Source of the DNA: Lytechinus pictus
Taxonomy: Eukaryota > Echinodermata > Echinoidea > Temnopleuroida > Toxopneustidae
Length of the DNA stretch: 64,000 nucleotides
Assembly (NCBI RefSeq): GCF_037042905.1
Contig: NC_087261.1
Coordinates: 12,722,217-12,786,216, forward strand
Reading direction: 5' to 3'
This document shows, in pieces, positions 10,501 through 21,345 of the stretch; position 1 is the first letter of the stretch, and every line of letters begins with the position of its first letter. The translations under genes were made by a program, and so were the position numbers. The notes below the pieces were generated by a model. It saw nothing but the letters and a program-made list of their open reading frames with translations, had not been told where the DNA came from and did not search any database.

Positions 10501-11289
10501 CTTACAAATATTTTGAGGGTATTCTGAGTATGAGTAATTAATTTAGTGGGTTATCTTTATTCTTTACAATTTAAATCAAACAATTCTGATACATTAAAGT
10601 GCCAAAAATGACAAAAACCTCTTTCTGTTGACCAATGTAAAGAAGGAGAAGGCATTTTTGGAACATTGAGATGTGTATGGCTGTGTTATTAATCTATTTA
10701 ATATTTTCAAAAGTAGAAAATGTGGTGACGAATCAGTACCACGGAAAAGGCCTCCTGTAAATTGCATTTTACAACTTCCAACAATTAACTTATATCATGT
10801 CAAAATGCAAGCTTTATGGTTCTTAGGGATGACTTTGACAAACAGGCAGTCAATCTTAGAAGTCATTGGCAGGCTCATGTGCTACATTTTGGGCGATCTT
10901 TTTGGGCTAAAACTTTGTGCCAATGTGATCTTGAAAGATATATTCCTGATCCAGAAGTTGTAAACTTTGGACTGGAAAAGCAATTTTGCTTGCTGCAAAA
11001 TTCAAGAGAATTTTATTCTCTTTGAGAAAAAAAAAACATGGAATTTTCTTGGTTGCCATCCGGGCAACCATGATGGCAGTTTTGGTTGCCAACGTCACCC
11101 GGGCGACCGCTAATTTCGATTCCTGCTTTGGAGTGGGGATGGTGGATGGAATTTCCCTTACGTGTGATCCGTTCCTTCTCAAGATTCCTCCGTTTGGCTT
11201 TGATACTTCGTAAGACCTGGGTTCCTCACAGACTTTGGATGCTTTAGCTGGTATCCAAGTGTGTTATCTTGGATGTATAACTCTCACTG
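10501..11289. other. Unassigned, possible 3' flank of gypsy element
   Basis: No host gene is recognised. A 'gttgccatccgggcaaccat' block followed by a 'ggttgccaacgtcacccggg' block at about 11050-11106 makes a small inverted, GC-richer motif. If the gypsy remnant still had a 3' LTR it would lie here, but I found no matching direct repeat near 17.7 kb. Confidence 0.3.
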
Positions 11290-12837
11290 GCTGTCATACA
11301 TGCAGAGGTGGTAGATCAGAACTTGCATGTCGATAATGCACTTCCTTCACCTTGCCTTGCCTATTCAAGAGAAAATCAGTGGCAGTAGAATCTCTCGAGA
11401 AATAGTGACTTGATAATGTGGTTCTGATGGGTCTACCAAATAACATTTCTGCTGGTGATCTAAAGTAACTTTCGACTGGTGTTGCTCTCAGGTTCATCAT
11501 TGCTAGTTGACTGTCTTGGCCAGTCTGAGAACATTTTGTCAACAGATTCTTGACTGTACGAACCATCCTCTGAGCTAATCCGTTTGATCTTGGATAGTGT
11601 GGAGAAGAAGTAATGTGCTTGATATTCCACTTCTTTTTTTTCTGCTGCCTTGCTTGATGTTTCTGGCATGTTTCACACTGCTTTATCCACTGGTCGATGT
11701 CCTCGTTGATGTTTGACAAGAACTCTGTCTCACGAGCAAGTCAGCTGGTACTTTCGATTCCCATGTGTCCTAGGTGAAGCTGTCCAAGGATATCATTCCT
11801 CAGTGACTTCGGTACGATGACTTGACTTCCCGTGAAGAGTATCCCATGTGATAATCCGATGTTATCTCTATGCGACCAATACTGCATAAGGGATTTCAAT
11901 AACTCTTGGATTGTTTCAGGCCAACTCTTAGTAACTATCTGCCATAATGATCTAGGTATTGGATCATTAGCTGTTTCTCTCTGAAGTTCTGTCCTCTTGT
12001 GTTTTCCGAAGAGTAATAAGTCGATCGCATATGCGAAGAGCAGATGGATTTAACTCTGACACCTAACGGTACATCGCATGCTTCCTTGGGATTACAAAGT
12101 CAACTCAATGAATCGGAAAGAATCATGTTGTTTCTAGGTCGGTAATTGACTTGAAACCTGTTTCCTTGGACTTTGATTATAAGCGATCGCTGTAGATGCG
12201 GCAGTGCATTTGTAAGAGTTTTTTCCATATAATTTCCAGTGGTCTGTGATTGATTATGACTGTGAATTCCTTCTCGAACTGATATTATAGAAGCGTTTGA
12301 TACCAAACATTATGACTAAAATTTCCCTCTATGTTTGAGTAGTTGGACTGTGCAGTGGAAAGACTTTGGATGCAAACGCAGCAGGGTACCATCCTGAAGC
12401 AAGGCATGCTCCTAGATCTTTCATTGATGTATCCATATCGACAGGCCTCTCTCTCTGGGTCATAGAACTATAGGCATGCACCTGATGATATTGCACATTT
12501 CAGGCTGTTCAAGGAATGTTCATGATCATCGTCCCAGATGAACGGTACTTCCTTGTGGAGAAGTTATCGAAGTGGTGCTGACTTTTCCCACAAATTAGGA
12601 ATATATGCTGCTAGGTATTTGAACAATATTAGGCATTTCTGAACATCATCCTCTTCGTCCTTGGGTAATAGTACTTGGGTAATGTGTTGGCTTCTACCTT
12701 GCTAGGATCTGAGTAGATATCTGATCTAGTGCACTTGGAGCCAAAGAAGTTGATAGCTTCTTTCTTGATTGTGCACTTGGAGCTGTTGAACACTGAGCCT
12801 TCTTGCTTTGCCGTCTCCATGAACAAGTACCGATTCT
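11290..12837 (-). pseudogene. Ty3/gypsy remnant, 3' part: end of RT, RNase H, integrase
   Basis: Read on the minus strand from 12837 down. An RT C-terminal piece has a SKC then FFG and SDPSKVEA pattern (about 12830-12680). An RNase H piece ends in VNYRP and SDSLS (about 12306-12100). An integrase zinc finger has LHLGHMGI followed by CETCQ (about 11800-11660). The integrase tail is SPHYPRSNGLAQR at about 11600-11560. There are several frameshifts and an in-frame stop after the zinc-finger histidines. Most of the integrase core is missing between the zinc finger and the SPHYP block, and the usual catalytic Glu before R is Gln. The layout resembles Mag/SURL-like gypsy elements. It is dead, and it is interrupted by F2 on its 5' side. 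Confidence 0.85.
12832..12837. other. 6-bp target-site duplication, left of F2
   Basis: GATTCT here and at 16813-16818 flanks the symmetrical ends TACGGAAGC and GCTTCCGTA. Removing the element plus one copy leaves the gypsy reverse-transcriptase reading frame continuous across the site. Confidence 0.85.
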
Positions 12838-12989
12838 TACGGAAGCTTAAAAGTGCCACCGAGATGACGAGATAATTCCTCGTCTTCTCGACTTTTTGGG
12901 TCCGATAAAGCGAAAAGGCGTGATCCGGTATCTCGTCTTCTCAGCCTTTTTTGTCCAATAAGGCGAGACGGTGAAATTCCAAATCTCGT

Positions 12990-13745
12990 CTTCTCGACTT
13001 CTCGGATACGAGAAGGCGATAAAGCGAGATTCCAAACCTCGTCTTCCCGACTTCTCGGGTATGTGAAGATGAGAAGGCGAGATTCCAAATCTCGTCTTCT
13101 CGACTTCTCGGGTATGAGAAAATGAGAAAGCGAGATTCCAAATCTCGTCTTCTCGACTTCTCGGGTATGTGAAGGTGAGAAAGCGAAATTCTAAATCTCG
13201 TATTCTCGACTTCTCGGGTATGTGAAGATGAGAAAGCGAGATTCCAAATCTCGTCTTCTCGACTTCTCGGGTATGTGAAGATGAGAAGGCAAGATTCCAA
13301 ATCTCGTCTTCTCCACTTCTCGGGTATGTGAAGATGAGAAAGCGAGATTCCAAATCTCGTCTTCCCGTCTTCTCGGGTATGTGAATGTGAGAAAGCGAGA
13401 TTCCGAATCTCGTCTTCTCGACTTCTCGGGTATGTGAAGATGAGAAAGCGAGATTCCGAATCTCGTCTTCTCGACTTCTAGGGTATGAGAAGGTGAGAAA
13501 GCGAGATTCTAAATCTCGTCTTCTCGACTTCTCGGGTATGTGAAGATGAGAAAGCGAGATTCCAAACTTTGTCCTTCTCGACTCCTAGGGTATGAGAAGG
13601 TGAGAAAGCGAGATTCTAAATCTCGTATTCTCGACTTCTCGGGTATGAGAAGATGAGAAAGCGAGATTTCAAATCTCGTCTTCTCGACTTCTCGGGTATG
13701 AGAAGGTGAGAAGGCGAGATTCCAAATCTCGTCTTCTCGACTTTT
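12990..13745. repeat. F2 left array, 53-bp tandem units
   Basis: About 14 units of tctcgtcttctcgacttctc followed by gggtatgtgaagatgagaaa and gcgagattccaaa. Each unit holds the small palindrome gagattccaaatctc. As 53 is not divisible by three, the array cycles through all frames with a 159-bp (53-residue) coding period. It stays open in all three minus-strand frames. Confidence 0.9.
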
Positions 13746-13831
13746 TCGGTATTAAAAGGCGAAATGACAGGACAGCACGATCAACGAGGAGCCATTTTTA
13801 CAGAGGCGAGAGGGCTCGTGTTCTGGGGACA

Positions 13832-13960
13832 TCCCGATAGACCGCGGGTCCGATAGACCGCGGGTCCGTTAGACCGCGGGTCCGATAGACCGCGGGTCCT
13901 TTAGACCGCGGGTCCGATAAACCGCGGGTCCGATTGACCGCGGGTCCGATAGTCCGCAGT
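13832..13960. repeat. 16-bp GC-rich tandem array, left arm of F2
   Basis: Seven full copies plus a partial of gatagaccgcgggtcc, with variants gttaga, tttaga, gataaa and gattga. The right arm has only about three full copies at 15556-15612, so the arms differ by about four units. Confidence 0.9.
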
Positions 13961-14100
13961 GTGTGTAAAATTATGATCAGATATATCAAATGTCATCGAG
14001 AGGTCCAAAGGTCAAATGATACGAGGCCATGGGGTTCTATCAGGTGCGGATCCATGGGGGGGGGGCGAGGGGGAACTGCCTCACCCCCCCCCCCCACCCC

Positions 14101-14567
14101 GAGCTCAAAAAAAGAGGGAGGAAGAGGGGAAAAGAGAGATAATAAAAAAAAAAGGAAGATGGGAAAAGAAGAGAATAGATAAGAGAGTAAGAAGGAGAAA
14201 GTAAGAGAAGAAGAGAAGAAAAAGGGGAAAGGAAAGACAAAGAAAAAAAGGGAGAAGAAAAGGGGAAAGAAGAGGAAAAAAAGAGGAGGGAAAAAGAAGA
14301 GAAGAAAAGAAAGGAGAAAGGAAAAGGAGGAAAAAGAAGAAAAAAAGAGGAAGGAAGAGAAGAATATTTAAATAGAGAAAGATGGGAAGAAAGATAAGAA
14401 AAGAGAGAGAGAGGAAGAGGGGAAAAGAAGAGAAGAAAGAGGGAAGGGGAGGGAGAAAAAAAAATTAAAAGAGAAAAAAAGGGGAAAGGAAAGAAAAAGA
14501 AAGGGAAAAGTAAAGGGGGAAAGAGAAAAAAGTGGAAGAGGGAAAAGAAAGAAAAGAAAAGAATAAC
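14101..14567. repeat. Polypurine tract, left arm of F2
   Basis: About 465 bp almost entirely of A and G (gaggaagaggggaaaagaga-type). Its reverse complement is the pyrimidine tract at 14588-15401. Such tracts can form triplex (H-DNA) structures. The open frames here are low-complexity only. Confidence 0.9.
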
Positions 14568-14587
14568 GATGAAACGCTCCCGAGGTC

Positions 14588-15401
14588 AACATCTCCCTCT
14601 TCCGTTTCCCATCTCCCTTTCTTTCTTTGTTCTTTCTCTTATCCTCATTCCCCTTCCTTCCTTTCTCTTTCTTTCTCTCTTTCTTTCCCCCTCTTCTTTT
14701 CCCCCTTTTCTTCTCTTTTCCCCCATCTTTTCTTTTCCCCTTTTCTTCTCTTTTTCTGTCTTTTCTTTCCCTCTTTTCCTCTCTCTTTTCTCGTTTTTCC
14801 TCTCTTCCCCCCTTACTCTCTCTTTATTTCTTCTCTTTTCCTCTCTTCCTCTCTCTCTTTTGTTATCTTTCTTCCCATCTTCCTCTCTCTTTAAATATTA
14901 TTCTCTTCCTTCCTCTTTTTTTCTTCTTCTTTCCCCCCTTTTCGTTATTCTTTTCTTTTCTTTCTTTTCCCTCTTCCACTTTTTTCTCTTTCCCCCTTTA
15001 CTTTTCCCTTTCTTTTTCTTTCCTTTCCCCTTTTTTCTCTTTTAATTTTTTTTTCTCCCTCCCCTTCCCTCTTTCTTCTCTTCTTTTCCCTTCTTCCTCT
15101 CTCTCTCTTTTCTTATCTTTCTTCCCATCTTTCTCTATTTAAATATTCTTCTCTTCCTTCCTCTTTTTTCTTCTTTTTCCTCCTTTTCCTTCCTCCTTTC
15201 TTTTCTTCTTTTCTTTTTCCCTCCTCTTTTTTTCCTCTTCTTTCCCCTTTTCTTCTCCCTTTTTTTCTTTGTCTTTCCTTTCCCCTTTTTCTTCTCTTCT
15301 TCTCTTACTTTCTCCTTCTTACTCTCTTTTCTATTCTCTTCTTTTCCCATCTTCCTCTCTCTTTTTTTATTCTCTATCTTTTCCCCTCTTCCCCCCTCTT
15401 T
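14588..15401. repeat. Polypyrimidine tract, right arm of F2
   Basis: About 815 bp of C and T. It is longer than the left purine tract because an internal block (about 14885-15055) recurs as a near copy from 15130 onward, so it was duplicated in one arm only. Open frames rich in Ser, Phe, Leu and Pro are composition artefacts. Confidence 0.85.
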
Positions 15402-15555
15402 TTTTGAGCTGGGGGTGGGGGGGGGGTGAGGCAGTTTCCCCTCGGCCCCCCCCCCATGGATCCGCACCTGATAGAACCCCATGGCCTCGTATCATTTGAC
15501 CTTTGGACCTCTCGATGACATTTGATATATCTGATCATAATTTTACACACACTGC

Positions 15556-15612
15556 GGACTATCGGACCCGCGGTCTATCGGACCCGCGGTCTAACGGACC
15601 CGCGGTCTATCG
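15556..15612. repeat. 16-bp GC-rich tandem array, right arm of F2
   Basis: About three and a half copies of ggacccgcggtctatc, the complement of the left array. Outside it lies the shared block gatgtccccagaacacgagc. Confidence 0.88.
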
Positions 15613-15704
15613 GGATGTCCCCAGAACACGAGCCCTCTCGCCTCTGTAAAAATGGCTCCTCGTTGATCGCGCTGTCCTGTCATTTCGCCTTTTAATACCG
15701 AAAA

Positions 15705-16680
15705 AGTCGAGAAGACGAGATTTGGAATCTCGCCTTCTCACCTTCTCATACCCGAGAAGACGAGATTTGAAATCTCGCTTTCTCATCTTCTCATACCCGA
15801 GAAGTCGAGAATACGAGATTTAGAATCTCGCTTTCTCACCTTCTCATACCCGAGAAGTCGAGAAGACGAAGTTTGGAATCTCGCTTTCTCATCTTCACAT
15901 ACCCGAGAAGTCGAGAAGACGAGATTTGAAATCTCGCTTTCTCATCTTCTCATACCCGAGAAGTCGAGAATACGAGATTTAGAATCTCGCTTTCTCACCT
16001 TCTCATACCCGAGAAGTCGAGAAGACGAAGTTTGGAATCTCGCTTTCTCATCTTCACATACCCGAGAAGTCGAGAAGACGAGATTTAGAATCTCGCTTTC
16101 TCACCTTCTCATACCCTAGAAGTCGAGAAGACGAGATTCGGAATCTCGCTTTCTCATCTTCACATACCCGAGAAGTCGAGAAGACGAGATTCGGAATCTC
16201 GCTTTCTCACATTCACATACCCGAGAAGACGGGAAGACGAGATTTGGAATCTCGCTTTCTCATCTTCACATACCCGAGAAGTGGAGAAGACGAGATTTGG
16301 AATCTCGCCTTCTCATCTTCACATACCCGCGAAGTCGAGAAGACGAGATTTGGAATCTCGCTTTCTCATCTTCACATACCCGAGAAGTCGAGAAGACGAG
16401 ATTTAGAATCTCGCTTTCTCACCTTCACATACCCGAGAAGTCGAGAAGACGAGATTTAGAATCTCGCTTTCTCACCTTCACATACCCGAGACGTCGAGAA
16501 GACGAGATTTGGAATCTCGCTTTCTCATCTTCTCATACCCGAGAAGTCGAGAAGACGAGATTTGGAATCTCGCCTTCTCATCTTCACATACCCGAGAAGT
16601 CGGGAAGACGATGTTTGGAATCTTGCTTTATCGCCTTCTCGTATCCGAGAAGTCGAGAAGACGAGATTTGGAATTTCACC
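15705..16680. repeat. F2 right array, 53-bp tandem units
   Basis: About 18 units, inverted relative to the left array (agtcgagaagacgagatttg then gaatctcgctttctc). There are more units than in the left array, and some unit variants (acgaagtttggaatc) recur every two to three units. That indicates higher-order duplication within this arm. Confidence 0.9.
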
Positions 16681-16818
16681 GTCTCGCCTTATTGGACAAA
16701 AAAGGCTGAGAAGACGAGATACCGGATCACGCCTTCTCGCTTTATCGGACCCAAAAAGTCGAGAAGACGAGGAATTATCTCGTCATCTCGGTGGCACTTT
16801 TAAGCTTCCGTAGATTCT

Positions 16819-17720
16819 TGTCGTGTTCCTCCACGTTGATCTTGTCCTTCAATTAATGTGCTGCACTTGCGTGGTGCGGCTATGGTAGGTTTAGCGATGT
16901 CCTTGACATGAAGCATCGTTTTTTCCTTTGAAACTACCAATAGCATCGAACTGCTCTGGAAATGCTTGTTCGAGATCCTCATCACTTGTGATAAGTATTT
17001 GTTCAGGTTTAGGGTTTGGTGTTGGTGTGTCATAATTGTACATTGAGTAAATTGTGATAATTCCAAGGTCAGTGCAACCTAACAACCCAAGGATAGCTGA
17101 AACCTTGACATCTGGTGCATAGAATGTCTATGTTGACCATTTTTTACTGTAACATTTTATGTCAAATTAGTGTACCTTTACATTTCATTGGAATCTCACC
17201 ATAAGCTTCAAGTTTTACTGGTGTTTGTTTCACTAATGATTCCCACTTTGAACTTTATATTTCCTTGGCGTACGGACTATGATAGGGTTAGTACTTGCAC
17301 TTGAGTCAACTCTTAGGTAGAGCTTATGTTGACCGGCTCTGTGGGCATATGTAAATGTTAGCAAATGCTACTGTGCCTTCTGAATTTCCAACTGTGTGTG
17401 GTCCATTGGTATGTATTATGTCAAATTATGCAAAGTTGGATAGACTGCCTTTAGACTGATAATGATCAGGATCTGTGATAGTATCGTGTGCTGTGTCCAT
17501 TTCGCTGATTGGTTAGTTCTTTCGACGTTTTGATTTTGATCGTGATTTCTTTTGTTTTGGTAAACGACCATCACATACCATGTCAGATCTTTGGTCATCT
17601 GAACTACGTTATGGTTTTCAACTATGATCACTTTTTGACTGACGACAGAATTACCCCCAATGATTTTTACTGTGGAGAGCAAATTCCATTAATATTGACC
17701 CCCAAATGGTTCATAGTTGT
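16819..17720 (-). pseudogene. Ty3/gypsy remnant, 5' part: gag/protease to RT start
   Basis: On the minus strand, the segment before the F2 junction reads EQFDAIGSFKGK (about 16960-16925), typical of the protease-RT linker region. It then reaches the part of RT interrupted by F2. Further 5', about 17340-17270, a stretch YLRVDSSAS occupies the place of the aspartic protease active site, with DSS where DTG or DSG is expected. About 17682-17416 is Asn/Gln/Lys-rich and may be a nucleocapsid-like end of gag, but zinc knuckles are not intact. Frameshifts and stops are present. It belongs to the same copy as 11290-12837. Confidence 0.75.
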
Positions 17721-17854
17721 CTGAGAATGATAATTGAGGTTTTTTCCTTCATTATGAAAGCAAACAGAACAGAGTTGTAAACATAAGAGATATACAATAA
17801 ACAGAATATTGGCTGTTCATAAATTTAGAAAAGAGTTAGAACGTGTTGGAAAAT

Positions 17855-19176
17855 AAACCTGATTTTGGAATACAGGCCATAGATTCAAAATACAGATAAG
17901 GTGCATGGGGGTAGCTTTGACATGTTCCTTTCAGTTATGCATTGATATGTCAGAACTTCATCTCTATTACCTGCAGTGCTAGTGTATCTTATAAATGTTT
18001 CCAAAAGACTTCAATAAATACATTTCTTTATGATGTAACAGAAACACATTTTTTCCCTTTACATCCTTCTGAATCAGATACATTTCTATTACCATGCACA
18101 TTCTATACTGTACATTACGATGTGTTAGTCATACCAACCCAATCGATGCGAAAGGCTGATCAGAGCTATTGTATTATTTGAATGGCATACCATTCATCAC
18201 TTTGCAATCGTTTTCATAGGTGTGACTGCCACACCGAGGTTGCTTTTTGGCCTCACTTTAGCGCAAAATCGCTTAATACATTCAGCATATTTTCCTTCTA
18301 TCTGAAGCAAATGAAGATACTCATGGTGGCATGAAGCCTGCCAATATTCTCGTTGATACATCATATTTCATATCGAATGTTGAGATTGTGCATTTATTAC
18401 TGATATTTATAATAAATCTGATCAATAACAGTGCATGTGCAATTTTTTTTACCAAAAACATACAAATTTTGGCCAAAAGTCTTAATTCTTTTAAAAACTA
18501 TATCAACCGACTTGAAATCGAAGAATAAAGGGATTGTAGTAAATTCTACCAACAAAATAATAGATAATTTCGCATTTTATGAAGGCCTTTTTCCATTTTC
18601 TGGGTTGAAAATGTGACAATATACATTAATATATCCAAGTCTCCGATATGCAGTAAAAAAAGCTAAATTTCTGAAAATTGAATTTTCAAGTTGGAGACAT
18701 AATAAGTTTGTGACTAATAAGGATATCAATTTGGAATTTCGTCCACTTAATAATTGTATATTAGGAAAGTTTTCTAGAAATTGTCGAGGCGATTCTTTTA
18801 TTTCCCTTCAGATCTATGTTAAATCATGTATTTCACAAATTTTCATTTTTTTGGAAAAAATTCTCAAAATTGTACTTTTCTCATTAAAATCTCAGCCGAA
18901 TTACCATTTCATCACCCATGAATAGTATCAACTTGTAGAAAATTTATTTATCTTTTATATGACACTAATTTTGGGCAAATGAATGTTTGTGTCGGAATCT
19001 ATGTACGAAAATCCAAATCCCATAAATATGGCGGCCATTTTGGACGCCATCTTGAATTAGAGCCCCATGGGACAATATTTCGTTTTTTGTAACATCAAAA
19101 TTCATTCAGTAAACATCTTAAGGATTACAAAAATGTAGGTTAGAAAAATATAACATTCAGGTGCATGGGAACCCTA
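17855..19176. repeat. Right arm of second inverted repeat
   Basis: Inverted counterpart of 8741-10055, ending in ggtgcatgggaaccctac. Open frames here (for example at 18710-18925) are AT-rich and mirror unrelated frames in the left arm, so I treat them as noncoding. Confidence 0.85.
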
Positions 19177-19179
19177 CCT

Positions 19180-19566
19180 CCCTACCAGACTATTACCCCA
19201 ATCCAAAATCTCAAGCCCCCGGCAGAAGCCCCCACCAAAAGTTCTATTCTAGAACCTCGCTTAGGGCTTTGCACAATTTCGGGGGTTTATTTCCTAAATG
19301 TGACGATCTTTCAGACTTTTCTCCCCCTTTTAGGGGGTAGGGCATTATATTGGTCATGTTTTAAGGAACCCCAACCTCCCTCAAGCTAGGTATACCATTT
19401 CCCCAGTGTGTTCTTCCTCCCCGACCCTTCCCCCTCCAACACCCCCACCCAACCACCAACCATTAGCCCATTTCTGCAACTGCATGCAGACGTCTGTGTG
19501 CATCAGGGTTTCGGCACAAACAAAATATTAAGGGTCTAAGTGTGACACTAAACACTTGGAGATCAC
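19180..19566. repeat. Outer inverted repeat, right arm, inner part
   Basis: This is the complement of 4560-4751 and 7379-7460: gtgtgacactaaacactt, ctgcatgcagacgtctg, cccatttctgcaactgcatg and tcccctccaacaccc match the left arm. It shows the state without F1 at about 19385-19425. Confidence 0.7.
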
Positions 19567-20286
19567 GGGTCAGATGCATAGAAAGTAGAAATTGCTTTTG
19601 CTAAGCTCTTGCTTGGCTTTTGCTTGATTCTGTATGCATAAAAATGAGCGAGCAAATTATTTTGCTACATTAATCGCTGACTGACTGCTAGCAATTCCTG
19701 CCGTTAAGCTTTTGCTAAAGAGCGTATGCATACAGCCAGCATTTCGCTTGTGCGTTTAGGCACTCACTGGGGTTTTTTCAAGCTCTGTCGGAGCAGCTTG
19801 AGCGTTTGCTTGATCAGGGTATTCGCGTTTTTAAAAAAAATCATGTTTTTACACTTGAGAGAGAACCCGAAGGTGTACCGTAACGCACATGTCCTTGTTT
19901 TCTTCTTAATAAGTGCAAACCAAATGCCACATTTATAAATTTATCAAAAAGAAACGAGTTAGTTTGACACCACGTCTGAGGAAAAGATATTATAGGAAAG
20001 AAGCAGTAATTTGCACTGCCACACTCTTGTGTCCGAGTCCTGCCTTTTCTGTGAGTCGTGTTTGCACCAGCGTGACGTCTCTTTTGTTCAAACCGCAAGC
20101 AATTGCTTCCTGAAGGCAAGAAAAGGGTCCAAGCACTAGCAAGGGGTTATGCATATGAAATAAAGCAATTGCTGAAGCATGATATTTTGCTTGTACACAT
20201 GTAAAAGTTAGGGTTAGGGTTATTGCTATTGCTTGTGCTTGAAGTAATTGCTGGCAAGCAATTGCTACTTTTTATGCATCTGACCC
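19567..20286. mobile_element. MITE, about 720 bp, GGTCAGATGCATA ends
   Basis: The left end gggtcagatgcatagaaagt matches the complement of the right end, actttttatgcatctgaccc. Inner blocks aaattgcttttgc and gcaagcaattgct also pair. It interrupts the right outer arm. There is no transposase. Confidence 0.8.
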
Positions 20287-20289
20287 AAT

Positions 20290-20573
20290 ACATTGCTATT
20301 TGACTAATGCATTCCGCTAATTTTTTTGGTTGCGTGTGGCCGCTAATCCCCACCACCAAAATATCTAGCATCATATTTTTAATGACCCTGACAATAAGCA
20401 AGACAATATCGATATCCCAGCGAGTTCATGAGGTTTCTTTTTCAGCAAGGCCAGCCTAATTTTGGGGTCCTTTTCAACGCCCTCCTGACCACACCCACCA
20501 CTAACGACCATCCAGACGCCCATTTCTTTACTACGGGGTATCCCTACTATATTGCAATGAAGATGAAAATTAA
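20290..20573. repeat. Outer inverted repeat, right arm, outer part
   Basis: Complement of 4288-4500: cttttcaacgccctcctgac, cacacccaccactaacgacc and ttgcaatgaagatgaaaatt mirror the left arm. It ends close to 20573, where the next MITE begins. Confidence 0.75.
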
Positions 20574-20581
20574 TAACCTAT

Positions 20582-21307
20582 TTAAAGCCCCCTCACACCT
20601 GACCGAATGTAGGCGGACGAAGGGTGACGAATGGGAAAAATGCACGAATTGTCAACGAATTCAAATAAAATTTCCGTCAAATCATGCGATCAGTAACTAT
20701 TGTCAAATCTTATTAACGAACAGTAGGCGAAGGATAAATATGACATGCGAAAGATATCGATTTTTCGGTTCACCTCTTTGAGTAAATTGCAGCCGAAGGC
20801 GAGCGAAGGGTTAATATAACCCAATAAGACGAACGAACAGTGAGCAATGGTTTGATATGGCGTGCGATTAGAAACGAAGACGAGGGAATAGATTGGGTGT
20901 TTATGTACGTTTGTGTCATCGTGTTGCTTCGTTAAGGGTTCTTTCGAGATCGGTCCACTTTGGCAAAAGTGCGATGAGGGACTACGCGCGACAATAACAC
21001 ACGAACGATAAACGAATGATTAAATAAGAGATGCGAATTCAAATAGATGACCAACGATTTTTCAATTCGTCGGGAAATTTTTAACATGTTCAAAATTTCC
21101 GCGCGAATTTGAATAATCGCAGCTGTTAGTTCAGAAGGTGTACGAACCCAAACACGAAGGGTAAATATAATTTACTTTCAGTTACCATTGAAAACGATTT
21201 TTAAAAATATGCCTTTCGCCAGCCATCACAAGGCATATTTCAGGCGATTCGGTTAGGTGTGAGCATGGACCTACTAGTAATAGGTCCATGGTGTGAGGGA
21301 GTCTTTA
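20582..21307. mobile_element. MITE, about 725 bp
   Basis: The ends ttaaagccccctcacacctg and the block near 21280-21307 (atggtgtgagggagtcttta) are inverted. Near the right end sits a 28-bp hairpin, catggacctactagtaatag and its complement. Motifs of the form cgaacga and gacgaa repeat inside. No coding sequence is seen. Confidence 0.65.
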
Positions 21308-21345
21308 GCTAGGCAAACACCGCTGGCTTCTCGGGGGAAGACTTA

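Larger units (their letters stand above)
12838..16812. mobile_element. F2: 3975-bp foldback element in gypsy RT
   Basis: The ends TACGGAAGCTTAAAAGTGCC and its complement are perfect, with 6-bp duplications outside. Each arm contains, from outside in: a short unique end, an array of 53-bp units, a GC-rich 16-bp array, about 130 bp of unique sequence, a G/C-run block, and a polypurine (left) or polypyrimidine (right) tract. The arms meet near 14575. There is no transposase; the long open frames are by-products of the 53-bp units. It resembles foldback/TU-type elements in architecture, but the 6-bp duplication differs from F1's 8 bp and is the length Polintons make. The family is not recognised. 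Confidence 0.88.

Noticed and set aside
12847..13353. 168-codon minus-strand open frame (and its mirror at 16297-16803)
   Set aside because: It is a translation of the 53-bp tandem units of F2. Equivalent frames exist in all three phases and in both arms, with no domain, start context or codon bias.
14532..15142. Ser/Phe/Leu/Pro-rich frames up to 171 codons
   Set aside because: They come from a pure polypyrimidine tract, so stop codons are excluded by composition alone.
10501..17855. LTRs of the gypsy remnant
   Set aside because: I looked for a direct repeat bracketing the coding remnants, near 10.5-11.2 kb and 17.7-17.85 kb, and found none. The inverted arms there belong to a different repeat and are in the wrong orientation for LTRs.
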